A stretch of DNA of 13,589 bases from an uncultured Opitutia bacterium (GTDB taxonomy: Bacteria > Verrucomicrobiota > Verrucomicrobiia > Opitutales > Opitutaceae): the NCBI GenBank assembly GCA_903938935.1, contig CAJAFD010000130.1:1-13589 (forward strand), given 5' to 3'. The position numbers and the translations under genes are program-made. Shown piece after piece: positions 7,386 to 13,589 of this stretch. How positions within the stretch are numbered: the stretch's first letter is position 1; every line of letters begins with the position of its first letter. The notes below the pieces were generated by a model, which was given only the letters and a program-made list of their open reading frames with translations, had not been told where the DNA came from and ran no database searches.

Positions 7386-8825
7386 TCAAACGCGCGCCGC
7401 AGCCGCGTAGCCCTGCACGATTCCGTCAAACGAACCATTGCTGAAAAAAGCTACGACGCGCGGCACCGCTGACTGCAATGTTTCCGTTTTCAACAACCCC
7501 AACAGCTCAAGATTGCTCGCTGCGGTGCGCGCGTGAACTCCAACCCGCTGGAGATTCAGCACGACCGTTTCAGGATCGAATCGCTCTTCAGCTTTTAATT
7601 TATCCGGACGATTTACCGCGCCTAAGTAAACTTCGTCGGCGAGGGCCAAGGCTTGCTCGAAGCCGGCCTGCATCGCCTTCGTTCGGGCGGTGTTGCTCCG
7701 AGGTTCAAAAACTGCCGTGAGCCGCGCGCCTGCATAACGCGCCCGAAAAGCACGCAACGTCTCAGCCAACGCCGTCGGGTGATGGCCGAAATCTTCGATC
7801 ACGGTGAGTTGCGGAGTACGCAGTAAAATTTCCTGCCGTCGTTTCACCCCGCGAAAAGAGGCCAACGCATGCAGCGCGAAAGCGGTCGGGTTTTCAGGAC
7901 AAACCGCGAGCGCCGAGGCGAGCGCAGCCATCGCGGCGTTTCGCGCGTTATAAATCCCGGACTGCGTCCAACTCACATCCGTCCAATGTTGTCCGCGCCA
8001 AAACAGCGAAAATTCAACGCCGTTCGCGCCCTCGACAAAATTCTGAATACGCAGATGATTGTGTTCCCCGGTTCCGACCCTCATGACCTGCGTCCAGCCC
8101 AAAGACCCCAAGGCCTGGATATTAACATCATCACCATTCAAGACGACGTAGCCGTTGCGCGGCACAATGCGCGTGAAATGCAAAAAAGTCCGCTGCACGT
8201 CCGCCAGATCGCGAAAAATATCCGCATGGTCGAACTCGAGATTGTTAATGACCGCGATATGGGGCGCGTAGTGGATAAATTTGCTCCGCTTGTCGAAGAA
8301 CGCGCTGTCGTATTCGTCACCCTCAATCACAAAAGGATCTTTGCTTGAGCCGAGGTGATTCCCCACCGGCGGATCGAGCGGAACTCCACCAATCAAAAAG
8401 CCCGGATCGCAACCGGCCGCGCGCAGCAAATAGGCGGTGAGCGCAGTCGTCGTCGTCTTACCGTGCGTGCCCGCGATGACGATATTTTTCCGCCCTTTTA
8501 AAACAAAGTCCGCCAAAAACGCCGGCAATGAAGTAAACGGCAACGCCCTCGTATCGAGCAACCACTCGACCTCCACATTTCCTCGGGACATCGCGTTACC
8601 CACCACCACAAGATCCGGGGCGAGTCGTTCCAAACGCGCCGCCTCGTAGCCCTCGTGCAGCGTGATACCCGCTGCGTGGAGCACGGTGCTCATCGGAGGA
8701 TAGACGCTGGTATCAGCTCCAGAAATCTCATGGCCCGCCGCTCGCGCGAGCAGCGCGGCATTCCCCATCGCCGTACCACAGATGCCCATAAAATAAATGC
8801 GGAGCGACTTTGCGGAGGTGTTCAT
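7386..8825 (-). CDS. mpl: UDP-N-acetylmuramate:L-alanyl-gamma-D-glutamyl-meso-diaminopimelate ligase
   Basis: Murein-recycling ligase of the Mur ligase family. It joins the tripeptide L-Ala-gamma-D-Glu-meso-DAP, recovered from old peptidoglycan, to UDP-MurNAc at the cost of ATP in the cytoplasm. The protein has 479 aa, slightly longer than the E. coli enzyme. An N-terminal UDP-binding domain carries MGICGTAMG near 13-21, in place of the MurC-type GIGG pattern. The ATP loop is AGTHGKTTTT (118-127). GDEYDSAFFDKRSKF at 169-183 and NNLEFDHADIF at 194-204 are hallmarks that separate Mpl from MurC. YNARNAAMA (292-300), GVKRRQE (326-332), EDFGHHPTA (344-352) and EPRSNT (374-379) complete the central and C-terminal domains. 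The start is the ATG at 8825, with no Shine-Dalgarno. It lies 64 bp downstream of priA on the same strand. Its presence implies DAP-type peptidoglycan and recycling. Very secure. Confidence 0.95.
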   Translation of the reverse strand: MNTSAKSLRIYFMGICGTAMGNAALLARAAGHEISGADTSVYPPMSTVLHAAGITLHEGYEAARLERLAPDLVVVGNAMSRGNVEVEWLLDTRALPFTSLPAFLADFVLKGRKNIVIAGTHGKTTTTALTAYLLRAAGCDPGFLIGGVPLDPPVGNHLGSSKDPFVIEGDEYDSAFFDKRSKFIHYAPHIAVINNLEFDHADIFRDLADVQRTFLHFTRIVPRNGYVVLNGDDVNIQALGSLGWTQVMRVGTGEHNHLRIQNFVEGANGVEFSLFWRGQHWTDVSWTQSGIYNARNAAMAALASALAVCPENPTAFALHALASFRGVKRRQEILLRTPQLTVIEDFGHHPTALAETLRAFRARYAGARLTAVFEPRSNTARTKAMQAGFEQALALADEVYLGAVNRPDKLKAEERFDPETVVLNLQRVGVHARTAASNLELLGLLKTETLQSAVPRVVAFFSNGSFDGIVQGYAAAARV

Positions 8826-8852
8826 GCGGGGAGCTTCAAACGTGCAGAAAAA

Positions 8853-8858
8853 ATTCTA
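8853..8858 (-). promoter_or_regulatory. Possible -10 box of an mpl promoter
   Basis: On the minus strand this reads TAGAAT, five of six matches to the sigma-70 consensus TATAAT. It sits 27 bp before the mpl ATG in a locally AT-rich stretch within GC-rich DNA. No good -35 box lies 16-18 bp further upstream (the best is CTGCTT), so this is only suggestive. mpl may instead be read through from priA. Confidence 0.3.
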
Positions 8859-8889
8859 TTCGAAAAGTATCGATTAAGCAGGACCGGGT

Positions 8890-11127
8890 TCACATCAGAC
8901 TCACGGGGTCCACGTCAATGACCTGCGTGATATCATCCGACCACGCAAACTCGGCGCGCAATTTCGTCAGATCACCAATAACCTGAGTCACGCCGCTCAC
9001 AAAATACCAGAGCTGCCAACGATACTCGTCTTTGATTTTTTCGATGGGACAAGGCGACGGTCCACGCAACTCGATCCGAGCTCCCAAGGTTTTTTCAACG
9101 AGCTTGGCCCATTGTTCGGAAAAAAACTTAAGTTTTTCGGGATTCGGTCCACGAAAGAGATGGTGAATCAAGTGCCGATAAGGGGGATAGTTGAAATCTT
9201 TTCTGAGCTTCAACTCAGAGGCGGCGAAACCCGCAAAATCCGCGTGACGGGAAAATTGGATCGCCTCGGCTTGCGGGGTAAACGTCTGCACCACGACTTC
9301 GCCGGCACGATCCCCACGACCCGCCCGTCCGGCGACTTGGACGAGTAGTTGGAATGTACGCTCATTGGCCCGGAAATCGGGAATGTGCATAGAAATATCC
9401 GCGTCGATCAAACCGACTAAAGTGACGTTTGGAAAATCGAGCCCTTTGCCGATCATCTGCGTGCCGATGAGTATGTCGATTTTACCCAAACGGAAATCCC
9501 CAAGAATTTCCCGGAAACGATTTTTCTTACTCATGGTGTCCGTATCCATCCGTTCCAAACGAGCGCGCGGCAACACCCTGCGAACGGCCTCTTCTACCCG
9601 TTGTGTACCGAGTCCGCGCCAGCGGATTTCTGGCGCACCACAAGCCGGACAACGAGTCGGCGCCGCCCTCTGCTCGGCGCAGAGATGGCACCGGAGTGTT
9701 TCATCGCTGCGATGGTACGTCATGGTGATCGAGCAATGCGGACACTCCTCAGTGTGGCCGCACTTGGTGCACAACATCGAAGAAGAGTAACCGCGCCGAT
9801 TGATGAATAAAATCGTCTGTTCGCGGCGCTCCAGCCGCGCATGCATCGCGTCGACTAGCTTGCGCGAGAGCGTGGTCAGACCGCGCTGCTTCATCACCTC
9901 GATCTTCATATCGACGACGTCGATATGCGGCAATTTGCGATCATCGACGCGCTGCTTGAGTTCCAGCAACTGGTAACGCCCGGATTGGGTATTGTGAAAA
10001 CTTTCGAGCGAGGGGGTCGCAGAACCCAACAAACACACCGCGCCGTTTAATTTCGCCCGCATGACCGCGACATCACGTCCATGATAGCGCGGGGATTCAT
10101 CCTGCTTGTAGGCAGGTTCATGCTCTTCATCGACGACGATCAACCGGAGATTTTGCACCGGGGCAAACACCGCCGAGCGGGCGCCGACGACGACCCGAGC
10201 CTCGCCCGTAGCCAACGCGAGCCAGCCATCGAGCCGTTCGCCTTCACTCAAATGACTGTGCCAGACCACGCACTTATTACCGGGCGCAATCGCCTCCAAG
10301 CGCGCGCGCAGTCGCGCCACGGTCTGGGGCGTCAAAGCCACTTCGGGCACTAAAAACGCCACACCACCGCCAGATTTCAAGACCGTGTCGATCGCATGCA
10401 AATAGACTTCGGTCTTCCCCGAACCCGTGACGCCATGCAACAAGGAGACGCTAAATTTCTCGCTCGCGAGTTTGCCAGCGACGGCGGCAACCGCGGCCTT
10501 TTGTTCTGCGTTCAACACTGGGGGCTGCGCGGCCACCAGCTCACCGCGAGCGTGATCATCGGCATAGGCGACGCGTTCGACGCGGAGCGTAGTTTCTTGC
10601 AGAATACCGCGCCGGACCAAGGCACTCGCCACTGCGGCGGTGACATCAAGCCGATTCAGGACGAGCGATTTTTTCTGCGGACGAAATTGTTGTTCGATGA
10701 ATTTATAAAGTCGCGCCTGCTGCGGCGCCCGTTTCTCAAGTTGAGCTAATTCCTCAGCGTTGAGACGTTGGAGTAAGGAAAGCTGTTTCTCCTGTTTTAA
10801 TCCGGCGCCGTTGCGCACGGCTACGGGAATCATGGTTTCGATGATTCCATCCAGCGGAGCCGCGTAGTAACCCGTCATCCAACGAGCCAACCCTAATAAA
10901 TCCGGAGGTAAGGCCGGAAAGGGATGCAAGACCTGAGCGAGCGCTTTGAGTTTTTCTAAAGGAAAATCTTTTGGCGCTCCGATCTCTCCGACGATCCCCA
11001 GTCGCAACGTCCGCCCGACCGGCACGCGCACCAACGAACCGAGCTGCGTATCCGCGACCATCGGCTCCGGCACTTGGTAGTGCAGGACCTTATCAAAGCC
11101 GGCGAGCGGGTGGACCCCAACAATCAT
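8890..11127 (-). CDS. priA: Primosomal protein N' (replication restart helicase)
   Basis: Superfamily 2 3'-to-5' DNA helicase that recognises stalled or repaired forks and reloads the replisome. With the ATG at 11127 the protein is 745 aa. The N-terminal DNA-binding domain opens MIVGVHPLAGFDKVLHYQVPE, in line with the family. Walker A is GVTGSGKT (232-239), the DEEH box is at 333-336, and GSATPSLESF follows at about 368-377. Eight cysteines, at 453, 456, 462, 465, 480, 483, 493 and 496, form the two zinc sites inserted in the helicase core. GTQMIGKGLDFP and QVAGRAGR (597-604) are the later helicase motifs. All are intact. The frame continues to a TTG at 11205, which would add 26 residues and overlap the upstream peptidase gene; that extension does not look like PriA, so the ATG is preferred. 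It leaves 64 bp after the M23 gene with no terminator, so co-transcription is likely. Confidence 0.95.
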   Translation of the reverse strand: MIVGVHPLAGFDKVLHYQVPEPMVADTQLGSLVRVPVGRTLRLGIVGEIGAPKDFPLEKLKALAQVLHPFPALPPDLLGLARWMTGYYAAPLDGIIETMIPVAVRNGAGLKQEKQLSLLQRLNAEELAQLEKRAPQQARLYKFIEQQFRPQKKSLVLNRLDVTAAVASALVRRGILQETTLRVERVAYADDHARGELVAAQPPVLNAEQKAAVAAVAGKLASEKFSVSLLHGVTGSGKTEVYLHAIDTVLKSGGGVAFLVPEVALTPQTVARLRARLEAIAPGNKCVVWHSHLSEGERLDGWLALATGEARVVVGARSAVFAPVQNLRLIVVDEEHEPAYKQDESPRYHGRDVAVMRAKLNGAVCLLGSATPSLESFHNTQSGRYQLLELKQRVDDRKLPHIDVVDMKIEVMKQRGLTTLSRKLVDAMHARLERREQTILFINRRGYSSSMLCTKCGHTEECPHCSITMTYHRSDETLRCHLCAEQRAAPTRCPACGAPEIRWRGLGTQRVEEAVRRVLPRARLERMDTDTMSKKNRFREILGDFRLGKIDILIGTQMIGKGLDFPNVTLVGLIDADISMHIPDFRANERTFQLLVQVAGRAGRGDRAGEVVVQTFTPQAEAIQFSRHADFAGFAASELKLRKDFNYPPYRHLIHHLFRGPNPEKLKFFSEQWAKLVEKTLGARIELRGPSPCPIEKIKDEYRWQLWYFVSGVTQVIGDLTKLRAEFAWSDDITQVIDVDPVSLM

Positions 11128-11191
11128 AAACCGTGAGCGTGAGGCTGAGCTAAGCCCGTCCGCAATCCCTGCCTTTGATTGATAGTGCAGC

Positions 11192-12211
11192 TCAACGCAG
11201 ACCAAATAATTGCTGTAACACGGTCTCCAGATCCTTACCTACCGCCCAAGAGCCGCGACGCGACACCGCGAGGGTTTTGCTACGTTGCCGGCGTTCAATC
11301 TCGGCATTCACGCTCATGATGCGCGGTTGATCCCGCGGCAAGCCAGCGACCTCCATCGCCGAAAGTGGCGTCCATGCGATCGGCAGTCCCGTCCAGCTAA
11401 ATTTGATTTCCCAACCGCCCACCGGCCCAAGCGGCAATGGCTTGGTTAGCAACGAGGGATAACGCGTCACAAAATCCGGCGTACGTAGGGTGGCGATACG
11501 CACGGTGACCACACGTTCCAATTGAGCGAAATAGTCCTGAAACGTATTCACGCGTTTTGTGCGCCAGAGCCCGATAAAATCTAACGGATCAATGCCCATC
11601 AAATTCATCCCGTTCCAAAGTCCTTGTTGATTCACGCTCCCAAATTTTTTCTGACCATACCAGTTTTGAAAATCACGCGTGACCATCAGTCCGATTTCAA
11701 AATGCAAATGCGATCGATCCTTGGGAATGCTGTAGCCGCCCGAACTGTGTCCCATCGTGCCAAGCACCTGACCGGCCTGGACCGCGGCGCCAACCCGCAA
11801 GCCCGGAGCAATCCGCGCCAGATGGGCATAAAGCGTATACACTGCCGGGGTTTCTTCTGGGTGCTCGAGCACGATGTACCGCCCATAACCACTATCTCCC
11901 GCCGAGTTGTTGATGTGACGCACCACGCCAGCCATCGCCGCAAACACATCATCCATCGGCTCGCCGCGCCGATCGCGCGACTGCGGAACGATGTCGATTC
12001 CTTCATGAAAATGAGTTCCTCCACTTCGCACGCCGCCAAAGCCACCTGAAGCGGGATCACCAGATCCGGCGTGCTGCAGAAAACTGGCAGCCGGTTTACC
12101 TTCGCTCCAGCCCGAATGAGGCGTCGGCCACACAAACTCGACGCGTGAGGCGCTGAGACCGCGCCCGGCTAGCAGTACAAAAATTAAAAAACTCAAAAGG
12201 CGGCCATTCAT
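11192..12211 (-). CDS. Exported M23-family metallopeptidase (LytM-type)
   Basis: Predicted periplasmic zinc endopeptidase acting on peptidoglycan cross-bridges or stem peptides. Residues 1-20 (MNGRLLSFLIFVLLAGRGLS) form a signal peptide. The M23 domain spans about 60-180. The first motif is HFHEGID, with zinc ligands H69 and D73. The YAHL histidine is H130, and the closing HLHFE motif has H168 and H170. All catalytic and zinc residues are present, so it is a probable active hydrolase rather than a NlpD/EnvC-like degenerate activator. The remaining 160 or so residues (about 180-339) match no domain I recognise; they include a GGWEIKFSWTG segment that may be a beta fold. There is no LysM or SH3 domain. 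The ATG overlaps the stop of the upstream lipoprotein gene (ATGA), which indicates translational coupling. priA follows on the same strand. Confidence 0.9.
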   Translation of the reverse strand: MNGRLLSFLIFVLLAGRGLSASRVEFVWPTPHSGWSEGKPAASFLQHAGSGDPASGGFGGVRSGGTHFHEGIDIVPQSRDRRGEPMDDVFAAMAGVVRHINNSAGDSGYGRYIVLEHPEETPAVYTLYAHLARIAPGLRVGAAVQAGQVLGTMGHSSGGYSIPKDRSHLHFEIGLMVTRDFQNWYGQKKFGSVNQQGLWNGMNLMGIDPLDFIGLWRTKRVNTFQDYFAQLERVVTVRIATLRTPDFVTRYPSLLTKPLPLGPVGGWEIKFSWTGLPIAWTPLSAMEVAGLPRDQPRIMSVNAEIERRQRSKTLAVSRRGSWAVGKDLETVLQQLFGLR

Positions 12212-12702
12212 GACTTACGTTGGATATCTTTCTGAATTTCAAAAGATGTACGCTTCAAGTCGCGTACCAGATCCTCGAGTTGGGCATCCGTCATTTCAAC
12301 AAAGATGTACAAAATCCCATCAGTGAAAGGAGCGTCGATCTTGCGCGCGCCGACCGGGACATCGTTGAGGGTCAGCACAAGGCGCTTGCCTTGATTCGAG
12401 CCCGTAAGCCGATAGAGATCACGCGTCGCTGCTGGCGTCAGTTGTAGCATCAAACAACGGCCGAGATCGACTTGGGTCACTTCGGCGTTTACGATGTCGC
12501 TCTCCGTGATCATCGCTTTTGTCCCGATCGAAATTACGACCCCACTTTTCGGCAGCATCTTAGTCGGGCCGCGCCCATCCGTGGATTCCAAAAACAAACG
12601 CGCATGCGTGGGCGAGTAATCCATCGGCACCTTCGACTGACACCCGGAAAAAATGAACGCGAGCGGAGCCATCATCGCCGTCAAAAAAAATAAAACCCTC
12701 AT
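12208..12702 (-). CDS. Lipoprotein with a SecD P1-head-like domain
   Basis: A 164-aa exported lipoprotein of unknown role. The N-terminus MRVLFFLTAMMAPLAFIFSGC is a type II signal peptide with the lipid-accepting cysteine at C21. The next residue is Gln, so by the usual +2 rule it would go to the outer membrane. Residues about 66-150 (from ITESDIVNAEV to LEDLVRDLK) resemble the periplasmic P1 head of SecD: an initial 'I-x-x-x-x-I-x-x-A' strand, then a helix ending LTGSNQGKRL, a strand LVLTLNDVPVGARKI, and a final strand and helix FVEMTDAQLEDL. None of the SecD transmembrane helices is present, so it cannot be a translocon motor subunit itself. The start is well supported by AAGGA six bases before the ATG and by the ATGA overlap with the upstream gene. 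It is coupled by a second ATGA to the M23 peptidase. The domain assignment is by eye and needs a profile search; function is unknown. Confidence 0.75.
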   Translation of the reverse strand: MRVLFFLTAMMAPLAFIFSGCQSKVPMDYSPTHARLFLESTDGRGPTKMLPKSGVVISIGTKAMITESDIVNAEVTQVDLGRCLMLQLTPAATRDLYRLTGSNQGKRLVLTLNDVPVGARKIDAPFTDGILYIFVEMTDAQLEDLVRDLKRTSFEIQKDIQRKS

Positions 12703-13589
12703 GGGTTTTCCTTACGAATTGGGCTAGTGATTTTCTCGATGCGCACAGCCCATTGAGCCCCGCGCCCAACACGATGAGTTTTGGCAAAATCGCCCCTATT
12801 AAGCGCAAAACTCACATTCATGAGACTATTAAGATAAAGTAAGGGCGCGCCTTCGGGCACATCACCGAACGACCGCACATAGGGCATTTCCCCCTCGTAA
12901 ATCTTACGCCCCGCATGCGTGATCGTGACGCGAAACGGTTCGCCAAATTTCGGATCTAATCGCGCAAAAAGCACTTCATCGAGATTCGTCCACACGTTGC
13001 CATATTGATAATCGAGGGCGGGTATCGTCCCCGCTAAAATCGCGCCCTCCCATCGAGCCCGCTCGTAGTTTAGCGCCACTACCTGAGGCGGCAGCTGCGG
13101 ACCGACATCCTTAAACGCAATCACCTCCGCCGCCAGACGCGCACCGACAAAAGCGTAAACATCGCGCCCATGAAACGTGTAAGAACGCTCCGAACCTTGC
13201 CGGCGATTTTTTACTTCATCGATTGCACGGACCGCCACAACACCGCATTCCTCGGCGACCAACGTAAACGTCCCATTGTCCGGCCCGACAAAAAAATGAC
13301 CGGTGCGTGTCTCCAGCACGATGGACTTGCGCTCCGTGCCCACGCCCGGATCGACCACGGAAACAAAGACCGTTCCCGCGGGCCAATACGGCACCGTCTG
13401 CTTCAAGCGATAGGCCGCCTCCCAAATATCAAACGGCGTGTTCTCATGACTGAGGTCGAAAATCGCCAACTTCGGGCTCACCCCAAAAGCCACTCCTCGC
13501 ATCGCGGCCACGGCGCCATCTTTCACCCCAAAATCCGTCTGCAACACAAGCGCCCGTTGGGCCAACGCCAGCGCCGACAAACCCCACCA
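12699..13589 (-). CDS. SAM hydroxide adenosyltransferase (DUF62 family), apparently exported, N-terminus cut by window edge
   Basis: Enzyme of the S-adenosyl-L-methionine hydroxide adenosyltransferase / fluorinase-chlorinase family (PF01887). Characterised members hydrolyse SAM to adenosine and methionine. Motifs are LQTDFGVKDGAVAAMRG near the N-terminus, VVDPGVGTER, VGPDNGTF and TFHGRDVYAFVGARLA. The Asp-Arg-His triad described for the hydrolysing subgroup is intact: D77 and R84 are spaced as in that subgroup and H137 is in FHGRD (numbered from the TTG at 13580). The C-terminal beta-barrel domain is complete. The frame stays open to the window edge. The residues before the enzyme core read WWGLSALALAQRA, like the end of a signal peptide with cleavage after ALA; the TTG at 13580 would lie inside it and is unlikely to be the true start. 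Its stop overlaps the lipoprotein start by 4 bp. Family is secure; export is an inference from a partial N-terminus. Confidence 0.88.
   Translation of the reverse strand, partial: WWGLSALALAQRALVLQTDFGVKDGAVAAMRGVAFGVSPKLAIFDLSHENTPFDIWEAAYRLKQTVPYWPAGTVFVSVVDPGVGTERKSIVLETRTGHFFVGPDNGTFTLVAEECGVVAVRAIDEVKNRRQGSERSYTFHGRDVYAFVGARLAAEVIAFKDVGPQLPPQVVALNYERARWEGAILAGTIPALDYQYGNVWTNLDEVLFARLDPKFGEPFRVTITHAGRKIYEGEMPYVRSFGDVPEGAPLLYLNSLMNVSFALNRGDFAKTHRVGRGAQWAVRIEKITSPIRKENP

Noticed and set aside
11128..11205. 26-residue TTG-started extension of PriA
   Set aside because: The extra residues do not resemble the PriA N-terminus, while the ATG at 11127 begins directly at the conserved domain.

Overview
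The window is a compact, GC-rich bacterial chromosome segment carrying ten protein genes, two of them cut by the window edges. There are no RNA genes, mobile elements, CRISPR arrays or large gaps. The gene content suits a Gram-negative (diderm) bacterium with DAP-type peptidoglycan: an Mpl muropeptide ligase, an exported M23 peptidase and a lipoprotein with a lipobox. Most starts lack a clear Shine-Dalgarno sequence. Together with a direct GlnRS and a heparinase-type lyase, this points to Verrucomicrobiota, possibly Opitutales. That placement is an inference from gene style and was not tested by any search.

Layout from left to right. The C-terminal third of glutaminyl-tRNA synthetase (glnS, +) ends in a clear rho-independent terminator. 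An exported heparinase II/III-family polysaccharide lyase (+) follows. It converges, with 9 bp between stop codons, on glutamyl-tRNA synthetase (gltX, -). Divergent from gltX is a small M14-type zinc carboxypeptidase (+). Its 3' end overlaps by 62 bp the 3' end of an RluA-type pseudouridine synthase (-). That synthase is translationally coupled (4-bp overlap) to an upstream short-chain dehydrogenase (-). A short ribosome hibernation factor (+) diverges from the dehydrogenase and shares an apparently bidirectional terminator with mpl (-).

From about 7.4 kb to the right edge every gene lies on the minus strand. In transcription order they are an apparently exported SAM hydroxide adenosyltransferase (cut by the edge), a lipoprotein resembling the SecD P1 head, an M23 peptidase, the replication-restart helicase priA, and mpl. 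The first three are joined by ATGA stop/start overlaps, so they are very likely one operon. priA starts about 64 bp after the peptidase. mpl has 64 bp upstream with a possible promoter of its own.

Most of the window is ordinary housekeeping: aminoacylation, RNA modification, ribosome hibernation, murein recycling and replication restart. I see no defence system or evident new multi-gene machine. The best candidate for something undescribed is the three-gene envelope cassette at 11192-13589, where an apparently secreted SAM-cleaving enzyme, a stand-alone SecD-head-like lipoprotein and a murein hydrolase with an unexplained C-terminal region are translationally coupled.
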